A program made the translations under genes and the position numbers. This document shows positions 12,226 to 24,420 of a DNA stretch of 64,000 nucleotides, in pieces (position 1 is the stretch's first letter; each line of letters begins with the position of its first letter). The notes beneath the pieces are model-generated. The model saw only the letters and a program-made list of their open reading frames with translations. It was not told the origin of the DNA and ran no database searches. This DNA is from Symsagittifera roscoffensis (lineage: Eukaryota; Xenacoelomorpha; Acoela; Convolutidae): NCBI RefSeq assembly GCF_963678635.1, contig NC_087064.1, positions 28,002,189 to 28,066,188 on the forward strand. Direction: 5' to 3'.

Positions 12226-12920
12226 AAATTACTAGACGCAAATTTTATTGAATGTAAAAAAAATATATAACAAAACGAAACACCTACGATACTCCAAAAA
12301 ACAACACACATACTGAACAAACAGCACCACCACATTAAACAGTTTATCAAATCATAATCATTTCCAAATAGTCCCACAAACAAATTATAGAACTAAAGTT
12401 TTATTGGCATCACGGTTTCATCAAAAAAATGCAAATAATGCAAATAACGCAGTTCCATTGCAAGTTTTGCATATCAGCCTCAAAAAACTGATGAAGAAAA
12501 CTAATAACATTTTAAACAACCTCACTCGGTTAACTTTCGTTCTTAAAACAAGGTTTTTAACCCACGATCAGCCACCAATTTGGATCTCTCTATCGCTTCA
12601 TCGCTCTTACTTTTCCATTCTTCAACGACAACACTCTGTCGTGTCCATTTCTGATCTCTCTTCTTTTCCCTACCAGTATTCGCTCCCAATTTTTCCAAAT
12701 GTTCACTCAACTCATCTCGCATGCACTCTGGCGATTCTATTCAAAAAGTTGTGACACACATAATACCCTAGGTTTATGAACACTTCCTCCTCCCTACCCT
12801 CTCGTGGTTCTCATTTTATAAATCCAAAAATCTTTAAAAACCCCTAACACGGTCATAGTATATCAACTAACAAATGCACTACAGAGTGACGACTTCACTA
12901 ATACTATACATTGGACTCTG
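12168..12920 (+). repeat. LTR-like block, copy 3
   Basis: Third copy of the block at 5675-6430, very close to copy 1. At its right end it joins about 65 bp of the start of the internal block (12921-12985) before switching to block B. Confidence 0.45.
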
Positions 12921-12987
12921 ATATTACAACATCTCCCAGCCTAAAGATAGGCTTCCACAAAAAGACTTCTGATCGTCTTGTAACAAA

Positions 12988-14036
12988 AAAGCTCACCTTA
13001 TGACACGGATCCAGCAGTTAACTCAGAAAACAAAGATAAAAATTCATAAAAATAAATTTTAGATTTGACTTAGACAGATCTAAGAAATTTTGACCCCGTA
13101 AGATCACTCGCTACAAAACACTACAGCATATGAATCGTATTTCACTAAATTTGATCTTTTTCAACTCACCTCCAACTTCATCGTCCCCAAGGAGTGCGAC
13201 GTTATTTGCTCGCATCAAGTAATGCTAAAAACGAAATTAACTAAAGCTCACTCTTGCTTCCGCTTTATTCAGAGACAGTTTTTACAAAACTGTCCCTCAC
13301 GGAATTCCCAGTAAAAATATTTCTTCGGTTATTCGAAGTTCACCTGACCCTACTTCCTTGATTTTACTTGTTGTATTAGATCAATTTCTTTTACAGCATC
13401 CTCCATAACTATGACCCAGTCAGCCACAAAAATCATTATTGCACTCACATTTTTTTAAATGTTTGTTTTGTCAGTTTTCTTATGGAGCTCACCAAAAAGT
13501 TCTTAAAAATAACAAAAAAATTAAATAAATTTGAAAACTTCGTAAATTTCAACCAAAAATTATTCGCCAAAACTTTTACGTAGCTGTAGATTAATAAAAT
13601 TAGGCATTAAAAGTCCTATGCAAAAAAAAATCAAATTTACAATGGGTCATAAATTAAGATAAAAACTAACCTTTTTATCAAGTGCTTCTTTTTGTCAACT
13701 CTCCATTTTGCACTCGCCCATATTTCACGCCCACTTTTCCACACTCTTGCTTAGTTTTCTAACAGTGTGTGAATAAAAGAACTTCTAATTCTGCAACTTG
13801 GCTGATAACAACTTTAACTTGCTTTCACACGCTTCAATTTTTCCCTTAACCCGGTTGGAAGAAGACATTAAAACCGAGCTAATTAAACCGAGAAAATAAC
13901 TAACGAAGATCATAACTAAAACTAAAAGGTGCAGATGTATAAAACGTAAAAGATTTCCTCGAGCAAAAGAAACGAGCAGCAATATGGAGATGAAACTCGT
14001 CGACATTACAACTCTGGAATGGCAAACCCACAGGTT
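12988..14036. repeat. Duplicated blocks B and C, copy 2
   Basis: 12988-13872 equals 6509-7390, followed directly by the sequence of 7800-7946 (here about 13880-14036). The order is as at 6509-7946 but without the 7391-7799 insert, which points to segmental copying with deletion. Confidence 0.6.
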
Positions 14037-15640
14037 TTGCTTGCCGCAGTCACAACACTCACAGCAAATAGAGTATGGAGCCAGTATCGCAGCAAAGCTA
14101 TCCATTGAACAATAACAATTGTCAACTCGATATCGAACTCAAAATACGGATCCTAGTCACTTGGCGTTTCACTCAGAGAATTCAAACCCTATCTCGTTAT
14201 TTGATCAATACCAACCAATAGCCGAGAATGCACGTAGTCGCGCTCTACCTTATGAAACTGGCACATCATTATTACGAATCTGCAATTTTAAAACGATCTA
14301 GTGACTCTATGCAGTTCTCTTCAATCTCTATCTTTCTCAACAACAAGTAATTCACTGACACGAGCAACTGTTACTCTTTTCAAGGAATATTCCCATGAAA
14401 TTCCGAATAAACTCCATCCTTCCTTCACGCAAATTAATTTGCTTTGAAAAAACTTCCCCAGTAGAATCAGTTTAAAACAAATATTTGATATCCAACTATA
14501 TTCTTGTTAATAATCACTGTAAAATAATTGAAACTATTCAGTCATGATCCATTTCTAAAACTTATGATAATTTGTAAAGCTGAAACTTTTTTTTTATCCA
14601 GAGAAGAAATAATATTACTTAGAAAGCAGTTGATCTTCCTTTCCTCTAACCTCGCAAAAATACCAGTGTATACTTGATCTGTTGAGACTAGGAAATATAA
14701 GGGTAAGATTAGGATCGGTATTATAATTTAGATAGCGTGACGAACAGACGGTGTATCATATCCAAAATTACTCTATGGGAAGGCCACCCCGGACATAAAC
14801 TCAAAAAGCAGGCCGTGTTGTATTCTCACGTAGTAGCCAGAGCAACAGGAACACGCCAATTATAAACAGGGTTTTACGGTTCAACGGAACCGCCGGCCGA
14901 ATTTCAAAAAACCGTGACTAGCGAACCGTAAAAAAATGTGCTTTTCTGTATGACCTACTCATTGATGAAAAAGCACAAAAGTTGACTATCAAAACAACTG
15001 GAACAGAGATTCAACAATTTAGATGTCTAACTTCTCAAACTAACATCGCGCTTTAGAAGAAAGAGTGGTTAGGTTTTCAAGTGAACACAGTGCACAGTGG
15101 TAGACTTACTAAATTCATCTGAAACACTAGTCAGTTCAAAACTTTTATGGTATCAAAACATCACTAATTACAATTTTAATTTGGTCAAACATGCAGTACT
15201 GTTAACTATTTAAAACTTATCATCAAATACGGATCACTATTTAAAGTTTTTTGATAAAAATTAAGATTAGGACCATTTATCCGCGGGGGAAAGGACCAAC
15301 ACAAGAGCTGTACAGCTCGTCACGGCGAGCCGATGTTGTGCCCCTGTTTAAGAACTACATGCAATTTTTTTGGTTATTTTTCTGGGCTGGGTAAAGTTGC
15401 TTCACGTTCAACGAACATTACAAAAATGTCCTTTGTTTCAGAAAACATGTACTTCGGTTGAAGTTTAGAAACTCACGTAATTGTGATGCGTTAACCTTAA
15501 TCATTGGGGCCGCGTTTGAACAAGATTGCAAGGCATGATGTAGTCCAAACTCAAAATTCATGTTGATGAAACTTTTTAAGTAGTGCATAAAGGTACACAA
15601 CCAACGAACTAGAGCTATTAGCAGTGGTTTGGTCGGGGGA
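14037..15640. other. No recognisable gene
   Basis: Short frames only (for example 14119-14301 and 15418-15600 on the minus strand) without family resemblance. A short palindrome GAGCTGTACAGCTC lies near 15306. Base composition alternates between AT-rich and more mixed patches, as in decayed transposon sequence. Confidence 0.3.
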
Positions 15641-15649
15641 ACAACTCCA

Positions 15650-16110
15650 AACTTTTAAAAGGAGATTAGCAATTGTACCGACCGATTATCAGTAGCGGAT
15701 ATGAGGGAGGGGGCGGAAAAAACAGCCTCTGACGACCAGCAAAATATTTCTTCTGCGCACCGCTATAAATTTATATCAGCAGCAGCTTCCCAAAAAACAA
15801 ACTCTGACGGCCAGCAAAAAACTCTTGCGCGCGCCTAACTGCTTTTTCGAATTAAATTTTACTTTTGAATAAAGAGTCTTTCTAATTACAAATTAACTAG
15901 TTTCCCTGCACGCCGTTAAAAACTGGACGCCGCAGCAGAGGCAGATTTAGGGAGGTTCTGCACCTCCTTCTCCTCCCCCTCCAAAACTGACCAAAAAAGC
16001 CCAAAACAGCCTTTTTATCTGTTTCTTCAAAAATTTGCAAGCGGCACAAAAAAAATTATCAAAGATGATAAGTTTTTTAAGGTCGTTAATTTTTTAATTC
16101 AAAGGTTTAA
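15650..16110. repeat. Decayed MITE pieces and a short degenerate repeat
   Basis: CTCTGACGACCAGCAAAA (near 15726) and CTCTGACGGCCAGCAAAA (near 15802) are two degenerate units about 75 bp apart, each followed by TTCTGCGC/TTGCGCGC. The 15937-16050 stretch has the pyrimidine/purine-rich ends seen in the CAGGGGCGGA MITE family but no clean termini. Confidence 0.35.
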
Positions 16111-16119
16111 ATTTAGTCC

Positions 16120-17285
16120 CAATTTCAGAACTGGATTCAGTCAGTCTGAATGAGAAAGCTTGATTATAAATTGGGTTACTTGAACTTCATTTTGTCATAA
16201 GAGGGATAAATAAAAGTCATTAATTTGTCATAAATTTCCTTGGAAGATCTTATTCTTTTTAATTCTCTTCTGTCATTGATGATATCATGGGAAGACTTAT
16301 AAAATTGAACAAGACTGCTCGTGTCAGGGCGAAGCCCTGAATGTTTCGACTGCCTTTTAAAGTTTTGTGAAAATCATCCCCCCACACGCCATTTAAAGAA
16401 CAAAAGGATTTCGCTCCTTGTAACAAATCAATTCTGGCAAATAAGCTTCTTTCAACCAATTTGGAACGATTTCTTAGCAGGATTATATCTCTAAGCTGGA
16501 AATATATCGCGCGTTAATTGTTCCAAATTGGCCAAAATGGCAATCTTTAAACCGCCATACAAAAACTAATCACAGGTGAAATATCTTTTCAAATTTAAGC
16601 TCAGGACAACAAAAGTTTTCAAATGATATTAAAAAATTCCGTCAAAATTGGTTAGTTAAAAAGTCGAAATTAGTCTGAAGAAAAACAATCCACCCGAGCA
16701 CATATATTCCGTTATTTTCGATTCGAAAGTCGGAACAAAAAACAACTCTCCCATCGTTGGTATAGCCCATTTTTCAGTCTACGTATTACTTTTTGTTCAG
16801 TTGTCTGGTGAAAAATAATGATGCCATATTTTCAGGGCATTACTTAGTGTGTATTAGCAAGAGCCCTAGGAGGTTTAAAACAAACACCTGAGAATTTTTC
16901 TGGCAGAAACACATTACGTATGTCTGGGTCAATTTCCTTGCGGCGGAGCAAAAATATGTATTATACTTATTTTCATCTGATACCCTTCTCCTTGCGGAGC
17001 AAAATCTAAAGAATCCGCAATTTTTTTCCAGTGTTGACTAAATTGAATAAACTTTTTCAATTTATTTTTTCAAGAAAAAAAAACGGATCCTTTTTGTTTA
17101 GACATGAAGAAAATGATTGATTTGGTCAACTTCCTTTGCTTTTGATAAGAATTTATTCTGTTTATTTTGATCAAACGCGGCAAAATAAATAGAATCAGCA
17201 GAGTTATCGACTTTTTTCAACCGGCCTCCAAAAAAAACTGATTCTTCTTAGCCATTGGTGCCTAATAACTACAACTATATAAAAT
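16120..17285. repeat. Dispersed ~0.75 kb repeat R, copy 1 (interrupted)
   Basis: Matches 48040-48790 along its length; shared stretches include GGCAGAAACACATTAC and CTTCTTAGCCATTGGT. It is split by the Helentron-like element at 16311-16736, which is absent at the matching point (about 48252) of the other copy. Both copies end in a TATA-like run before the flank. No coding frame; class unknown. Confidence 0.65.
16311..16736 (-). mobile_element. Helentron-like non-autonomous element, family A
   Basis: In the minus orientation it begins TTGTTCCGACTTTCG and ends AGTCGAAAC, hairpin CAGGGCTTCGCCCTG, then ACACGAGCAGTCTTG. The 5' terminal motif is thus repeated inverted just before a 3'-terminal stem-loop. 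This asymmetric arrangement, with no long terminal repeats, is known for Helentron/HINE (Helitron2) elements. This copy lacks about 60 bp found in others after the terminal motif. Confidence 0.65.
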
Positions 17286-17289
17286 TCAC

Positions 17290-18144
17290 CTACCACTTAT
17301 TAACTTGTCGTTGTTTGTTTTTTTTGTTGACAATATTAGTAAAAACACGTAGCTGTCGTTTTTATTCACTAGAGCTGAACGCACTATTCATTCATTAAAT
17401 TTTTTTTTCCTATTTCGATGTCTTAATTTCCGTTAAAATATGTGTATTGCTATATTACTATCAGGCGCAATATGTGCACAATTTTAACATAAAAATAAAA
17501 ATTTAAAATTCCCTTGAAATGAATAATAAATCCGGACACATTATTTACCGTCATATATAAGTGAACTCGTATATGCTTACCATGGTGTTGCTATCAGTCT
17601 CCGAGAACTTAATAATTTACACCCTTTCCTAAGTCCAATCTCAGATTGGCCGATAAATTGCACTTATAATAACTGAAAAATAAAAACAAAAAGAACTGAA
17701 AACAAAATCCCGCCGGGTTTGAAATGGTTTATACCAACTTTGGAGACATATTATTATTACCCTTAGTAGACATAATGCTATACCGTTACTGTTACTTATG
17801 AATGTTGCCAGCCAAATCTGCATAAATCGCGTCTAAAACTGCGCCCAGAAATCGTATAATTTTGCATTTATATTCTCACCATGCTCCTCAAAGCTCTCTG
17901 TTAGAGTTGAACTTTTTGCAAAATTGTTCGCCGTCAATGATCCATTTGCATATTTTTTAGATAACATATTGCACTATAGTGGCTCAGAAGTTATGGCTCA
18001 AAAAGTATAACACTATGGAGAGCCATATACATGACAATTTATCTTTATGTTTCCATTCTAGATCAAGGTTTATCATTCATCTTGTGTAAAATTACCATTC
18101 ATCTTTTCCGATAACGATACGATAGCGAACTCCATTTTATCGCA
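17290..18144. other. 5' flank of the receptor gene
   Basis: AT-rich sequence without ORFs of interest. The coding start at 18145 follows TTTTATCGCA. No clear core promoter can be assigned; a TATATAAA near 17278 belongs to the end of repeat R, so it is not good evidence of the gene's promoter. Confidence 0.3.
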
Positions 18145-18325
18145 ATGTTTCCTAACAGCTATTTTAACTTGATTTATAGACTGTTAATATTGTGCTGTTT
18201 TTCACCGCTGCACGTTTGTGGGTTCCAAATGCCCTTCGAGAAGACAGACCAACCTCCTGACTTGAACTGGAACTTCGATTTTCCGGACGTTACTCGGAAC
18301 CCAGATATCAGGGAAACTATTAGAG
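18145..18325 (+). CDS. Cys-loop receptor exon 1 (signal peptide and mature N-terminus)
   Basis: The ATG at 18145 encodes 60 residues plus one base. Residues about 10-26 form a hydrophobic core typical of a signal peptide, followed by an acidic, Pro-rich mature N-terminus that ends in NPDIRETIR. The exon ends ATTAGAG|GTAACT, a good GT donor in phase 1. The next receptor exon at 34829 starts with two bases that complete a codon (G+CT, Ala) and continues LTDYLFSNYSSYIRP, as the alpha-helical start of nicotinic receptors should. The match of signal peptide, phase and family order makes this the likely first coding exon, although 16.5 kb of repeats separate them. Transcript evidence would be decisive. 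Confidence 0.7.
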
Positions 18326-18722
18326 GTAACTTCTCTTTAAAAAAGCATATATCCAAATGTCTTGACCAGGCCTTAACAAATTAACATAAAAAGCATGCAA
18401 TATCATGCAAGATATTGGCAAAACAGACATGTTACTTGGAAGCTTTTAATTATGTTGGCAAATTTTGGATCAAATTTGCAAGATTATCTTCGGAAAAAAA
18501 ATTTACTTGGAATGAAATGCATAAGTTCACAAATTATTGAAAAATTCAACTTAACTTTGCCATGATTTCCATGGGAATTGACACTTGGTCATCTTTTCAA
18601 GCTCAAGGGAGCAAAATATTGACACGTTTTTTTTTTGTGTGACAAGGATATCGTTTCACGATGTTAACAAGTACCAAGGCTATCATACTATGACATTGAA
18701 GGATCGCGCCGAGAAATTAAAC

Positions 18723-19176
18723 AAGGCTGCTCGTATCAGGGCAAAGCCCTGAATGTTCCGACTGCCTTTTAAGGTCTATGGAGCAGTAATAACATGAAAA
18801 AATTGAAAGTAAAATATTTTTTATTTAATTTGAGATTTTTTGTAAAAATCACCCCCCGCACGCCCACATAGAGTACAAAAAGATAGATTTCGCTCCTTCT
18901 AAGACGGATTAAATCTCCACTTACGCGTTAATAGCACGAAATATATCGCGCATTAATTGTCCCAAATTGGCCAAAATGGCAATCTTTAAGCCCCCATAAC
19001 TTTACGAAAAATGATCGCAGGTAAAATATCGTTTCAAATTTAAGCTCAAAACAGCAATACTTTTTTAATGATATAAAAATCCCGTCAAAATGGGTATTTA
19101 AAAAGTCAAAATTTGACTGAAAAAAAAACCCACCCGAGCACAAATATTCCGTTACTTTCGTTATGAAGTTCGGAAC
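18723..19176 (-). mobile_element. Helentron-like element, family A
   Basis: Same ends as the other family members: TCAGGGCAAAGCCCTGA hairpin near 18736-18752 and AGTTCGGAACAA at the other end. The inner palindromic TTACGCGTTAATAGC region and the CAAATTGGCCAAAATGGC stretch are present. Lies in receptor intron 1. Confidence 0.7.
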
Positions 19177-19242
19177 AACAACAAGCAAATTAGACGGTTC
19201 TAAAAATCGGGCAGCGTTTTTAGTTGAATAGTAAGACTGAAG

Positions 19243-19454
19243 TGCGGTCTGTATTCTGACAACCGCGTATTCTTATTTGTCTGTAAGCAGACAAATACCA
19301 TATTAACCAATTAAAAGTGAGATGAGAAAGCAAATTTACGAAATAAATAATTATTAATTATTCAATTCTTCCTTGTCTCGATTCTGATTGGTTAATTTAG
19401 TATGTGTCTGTCTGCTTACTGAGGAATCTGAATACGCGGTTGTCTAAACACTGC
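19243..19454. mobile_element. MITE with ~80-bp imperfect terminal inverted repeats
   Basis: The left arm contains GACAACCGCGTATTC then GTAAGCAGACA and ATTAACCAAT. The reverse complement of the right arm gives the same blocks in the same order. The arms meet around an AT-rich centre of about 50 bp, so the unit is almost entirely inverted repeat. No protein. Target duplication could not be defined, so the superfamily is open. Confidence 0.65.
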
Positions 19455-19922
19455 TTCGTAACCGATTAGACTATTCCGAGATTTGGTAATTTCACACTTT
19501 GCAGACAGGCTGGATGCGGCCGCAACCGGCGCGTCTCAAAGTCAAATACCCTCGATCGCCCTATTAATGAAAATAAGTCGCGAATGGCGTAATTAAAGAC
19601 AATTTAACGGCGCGAGTTTCGTGACTTGTAACGTTTGGTGCTATAAATTTTGAATATATACGTGCAAATTAATCAACTCATGATATGCTTGCCAAGTTGC
19701 GGTTTTTTTCCAAACAATAGAGGAGCAACATGTGCTTTGTACTACAAAATTTTGCTTCGTAAAAAAACTCATTTTTTTTAACGTTCTTTTTTGTCATATG
19801 AAGATTACTCATTGCGGTATCAATTCTACGGAAATAAGCGTAAGCTAGTTCTACATCCAAATGTCACCTCTCGCAGTTTCGCCCCAGATCCTAGCTTACA
19901 AGTCCGCGACTTCTACCCCGAG

Positions 19923-20205
19923 CAGTAGCGTACCGAGGAAGTGGGGGTGGTCCCCTCTTTGGTATAGTTATACGACATCCATTTTTTGCTAATCAACCTC
20001 AAAAATTTTCTAAAGGCGCCTCTTCTAAATGCTTTTTATTCCTTTTTTTAAAACGTTTGCCTGCGACGCAGAAAACTTTTTGACAAAATAGTGTCCGTAT
20101 AGTGTTTTCGGAGAGCTCGGAAAATGAAATTGTTCAACCTAAAAAAAATTGGCAAAACTTTCAAAATTTTTCGAAAACCGCGCACTCCACTGACCCTGAG
20201 TGTGG
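19923..20205 (+). mobile_element. CAGGGGCGGA-type MITE, truncated ends
   Basis: The interior matches 31239-31590 (CGACGCAGAAAA and GGAGAGCTCGGAAAAT segments, and the following poly-A plus GAAAA stretch). The terminal CAGGGG repeats are missing or degraded. Lies in receptor intron 1. Confidence 0.45.
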
Positions 20206-20239
20206 CGGATTTATGTCCAGGCTTTCTTAAAATTGGTCC

Positions 20240-22540
20240 CATTTCTTACTGTGCTATGAGACCAATTTTAAGACTATAAAACGACTAATTGTAAGCCTAT
20301 ACCGCGACTATTCTTTAAACTATTGAAACCGAAATTGATTTTTTAGTTTTTATGCGCAACTATGAAAGCCAATCCAGAATATTTTTATCGCGAGATTAAC
20401 AGTGAGGCGACTTTGAAGATCTAAAAACATATCACAAACTTCAAACCGTGATCTAAATAAGAGTTTTAACTTTTTTTTATAAAACTGACTGGAGGGAAAC
20501 AATTCTTTGTTAACAAAAATCTTAGAACTGATCAAAATTGTTATTTCAAATAAAATTCAAATTAATGAGCTAAAATGTTTTAATACATTCTTAGAACAAA
20601 ATTGTATACCGTAGTTTTCAAAAACTTGATTTGCGTTTAGAAAGCTCAATTGGAAGTTATTTATAGTATGTACAATATGTTTAACATCAGATAAAAACTC
20701 GATTTTGCCTGCACTCTCATGTTTACCCGTGTGGACCAAATCATACAATTTTTATTTATGGAAAATGCTAATGATATTTTTTTCTAGCAATTCCATGAGT
20801 ACAGAAATTTGCATGATCTATGATTAAAGATTTTTCATTTATGGAAATTGTATGACTAGCAGTTTCCCATAAACCAAAAACATTGATTTCTGTTATAAAA
20901 AAGTTTTCTTTCACTAATCATATATTGAAAGCATGAACCTTTTAAAATTTGGCAAAGTTTTCAAAAAATAGTTTTTTTTCAAAATTTGAGTCTTTAAATT
21001 ATTAGACATTGATCAAGGCATACATAAACATGCCATACAAAGGAAATTGGACTTTTTAGCATCTTTGAAAAAAATTTTATCCAGAGAAACGGAAAAAATC
21101 CCATTTTTGTGAATCCAGGACTACAATTAAGGATTACAGGACTACAATTATCCAAAAAATTAATATTCGCATGCAAAAAAATTTTTTTTGGAAAACGTTT
21201 GTTTGAGTACAAATTTCAATTTGCAGTTGAAAAAAAAAACAAAGAAAACTTTTCAAAATTACAAGGAAAAAAATGTTGTCGTTGTGAACAAAATACTATT
21301 CATACAATTTCCATATATAAAAATTATATGATTAGCACTTTTTGACAAAAGTTTTTCTTTTTTTTTAGTAGGATGCACCGACTTTTATTTCAAAACAAGG
21401 AAAAATGTCTTTGAAAGTTTGATGACACTGTTTTAGCAAAATGTATGAAATTTGTATGTCTAGTATTTTTTCATAGATTTAGTTTATGGAATTGTATGAT
21501 TATCATTTTTGGTCTATGGAGGTCAACCTGCGTATTGTTTTTTCGTACTCGTCTAAATGATTTCAATTAATAGTGTCTATTTTTTTGTCTAACTTGCCAG
21601 ACTACAATAATTTTGACCACTCCAACTCAATTAATTTTTAAACTGGTTGAAACAATTTCTAGATAATTTAACCTCTTCGTTGTTTTTATAGAAAAACATC
21701 TATTTTTTATCCTAATTTTAAAAACCAAAAAATTTATAGATAAACCCAAATGATTTGCAATCGGCTGTACTTTAAAATTTACAAACTTTTTGGATTTTTT
21801 GTTTCAGCTTCTGAAATCTTTTAGATCGTGTGGCGTAACGGTTATGGCACTTTTCTGTAGTTTTTAAATACGTGTTTAGAATGCCGCAAAACTTTTTTCT
21901 CTCTAGAAAGAAATAACCTAAGTTTATTTAAATTTTGACCAGAAAAAATATAGAAAATTAAAGAATTTTGGAATAAACTATGCTCTATTTAAAAAAATTA
22001 CAAGAGTTTTTTGCTAGCAAAAAAAATTTCAAGATTCGAAAAAGCGCTAACGAAAAATTGAAACTTTTTGAATAATGATCCTTTATTCAAAAAATGACCG
22101 TAATCGTCCCATATTTAAGCCCTTTAAACTTCATGGAAAGTGATCTTTCATGAAATTTCACTATAATTTTTTTGCTTTGGGCATTTATATGTTTTAGGTG
22201 AAATTAAATTTTTTCGTCGTAAATGTTTAATTACAAAAACAAATTTGGTCTGTATGAAAAAAAAACACACCACCCATAAATATTTTGTCACTTTATCGAA
22301 AGGTGGAACAATGAAAACATGTCAGCGGAGCAAGAGGAGGCGGAGCAACAATCAGAATGATCTAAGAGTAGAAAATGTTCATGAGCAGAAAAATTGAAAA
22401 CTATTAATTTATAGGCGAAACAAGTGTTAGAAATGGTAATCTTACCAAAAAAAACGAAGAGATCATGCATGATTTGATTGAATTATTCAGTTTTTTTAAT
22501 TTTGGCCAAAACAGGATTTTTTTCTTAATTTGATGGAATT
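20240..22540. other. Intron 1: no gene; AT-rich
   Basis: Long poly-A and poly-T runs with only short chance frames. Near 21830-21850 TGGCGTAACGGTTATGG resembles a pol III A box of a tRNA-derived SINE, but no convincing B box follows. 22240-22310 ends with a GTGGAACAAT-type motif that looks like a worn terminus of the family A element. Confidence 0.35.
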
Positions 22541-22559
22541 GATTGAATGATTCATTTTT

Positions 22560-22700
22560 TTTAACTTTGGCCAAAACAGGGTTTTTTTACTGCTTTGGGA
22601 GAGCTCGGAAAGCCAATTTGGTCGACCTAAAAAAAAAGTTGACAAAGTTTTGAAATTTTTTTGAAAATCCCCCCTCGAGAAAATGTTAGATCCGCCCCTG
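22560..22700 (+). mobile_element. CAGGGGCGGA-type MITE, right-end fragment
   Basis: GGGAGAGCTCGGAAAG through TTAGATCCGCCCCTG matches the right end of the full element at 31239-31590. The left part is missing. Confidence 0.55.
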
Positions 22701-23967
22701 ATTAAAACACTCCTGCTGATCGCTCAGCGTCCACTTGTCCGCTTACATGTTTTAAATTGTAAGAAATAATTTAAAGACAGAACATCCTGGGTTACCCCCT
22801 CATACTAGCAATGTATTATTATCATTCAAACGGTAAAATACTTAAAACAAGCTTCTAAAAATGTGATTTTTGCTGTCCGAGAAAGGTTAACGGGAGGGAG
22901 TTCCTCGCCATGGCATAAAATCAAAATGGCTGGAAGTTATGTCAGCCAATTTGAAATAACCGTTCGAAATTTCAAAGAAATCGTTTCAATTGCCTATTTT
23001 TAATGTTTTTTCCTCTTGATTACTGGAGCCCCGACAAAAAAAATTTGATACCGCACGCCACAGTTTATTTTCAAAACTTTCATAGATTTAATCATACGCC
23101 TTTTTGAAAGACTTGAATGAGCATGCACAGGCCAATTAGAAGCATTTGGTCGGAAATATGGCAGAGAATTTGGACTTCGGTTGATAAATACTTCAAAGAA
23201 GAAACACATTATCGAAGGGAAGTTCAATCAGATATCATTCCCAGTCTTCCATTTGGGTGGGAACAATTCCCCCGACATTCAATAAAACATTAAAGTAGTC
23301 TGCCTTCCCAGTGAACATTAAGTTGTTTTCAAAAATCTGTACTAAATGGTGAATGCTTCAAATTCAATTCTGTTTTCCAGAAGTGTCGTATTGAATTAGG
23401 GGCTGAACACAAAGTACCTCATAATTAAACAAAATTGACATAGTGAAATTAAGGTTAGCAAGTTTTAGCCATACCTGTGACCATACAAACACTTCAGTAA
23501 TTTAAGCTCCTCAAACAAACAGATACTACCAAAAAACCGCAATAATCATTATCCAGTCCTCATCTTTATTCATACTTCGGATCTGACTGGCTATCTTTTC
23601 TCCAATTAATCTTCCTTTTTATTCCCCTTCTTGTGAAAGCTGTCAAAATGGTAAATTTAAACAAAAACTGTGAATGTTGTCAAATTTCAATCCCTTCCTG
23701 GAGTGTCAGTTTGAAAAAATGTGCTGGACGTAAAAATTCATTTGAAAAACTTACCAAAAATAACAGCATGGATTTTGCTTGATCGAATTCAAATCTCATG
23801 TTTGACCAAAAAAATGGTTTTTTAAGAAATAACAAGTTATCATGAGTTTTTCAAATGCCTATCAAATGCAGTCAAGCTGTTCTTTGACAAAAAAAATATA
23901 TAAAAAAAATAATTAACTTGAAATTTATCCATAGCTTGTCCTCTTACAAGCAATTTTAAGTACAAAG
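22701..23967. other. Intron 1: no gene
   Basis: AT-rich with short chance frames on the minus strand (23000-23227). I see no family resemblance or repeat shared with the rest of the window. Confidence 0.3.
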
Positions 23968-24420
23968 TAATAGAAGACCGCTCGTATCTGAGCGAAGCCA
24001 TTTATTGTCTATGATTTAGTTTTTCAAAATTGAATTATGAAAATCTGAAAAAAAACTGAAGAAAAAAACAAAAAACAACAAAAAAAAAATGATATTTTTT
24101 GAAAAAATCCTCAACCGCTAAGCACAAGATGGCAAAAGTTGCACTTATTACGTGTTCAAAAGACCAAACATCAAGCCTCAACCGAGATCGCAGTGATTTT
24201 TAGCACGATTATCTCGCCGCTTATGCAATAAAAGAACGATATATGGAGCGTTAATTGTCCAAACCGATCAAGTTGGCATCTTTCAAAGGAGCAATTTTTC
24301 AAAAATTTTAATGTAGTCACTTTTTTTTATTTTAAGCCCAGGGCAACCTTGGTTTTCAAATTTGTAGTTAAAAAGTCAAAACTGATCTGAAGAAAAAAAA
24401 TCATAGAGAACAAATAGTCT
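23968..24420 (-). mobile_element. Helentron-like element, family A, highly diverged
   Basis: Starts with GACCGCTCGTATCTGAGCGAAGCC, a worn form of the family terminus, and later keeps TTATGCAATAAAAGAACGATATATGG in the place of the inner palindromic part and a final AAAAAGTCAAAACTGATCTGAAG. The terminal CGGAAC motif is lost. Confidence 0.45.

Larger units (their letters stand above)
8698..12920 (+). mobile_element. Decayed LTR-retroelement 3' half, copy 2 (env-like)
   Basis: Counterpart of 2188-6430. Some frames are less damaged here: the first env-like frame reads through to 10404. Flanked by LTR-like blocks on both sides, so 7948-12920 could be one deleted element (LTR, env region, LTR). No reverse transcriptase or integrase is visible, so mobility would depend on another element. 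Confidence 0.45.

Noticed and set aside
17270-17290. TATATAAA as promoter of the receptor gene
   Set aside because: It lies at the end of repeat R, and the other copy of R far away also ends in a TATA-like run; distance to the ATG is over 850 bp.
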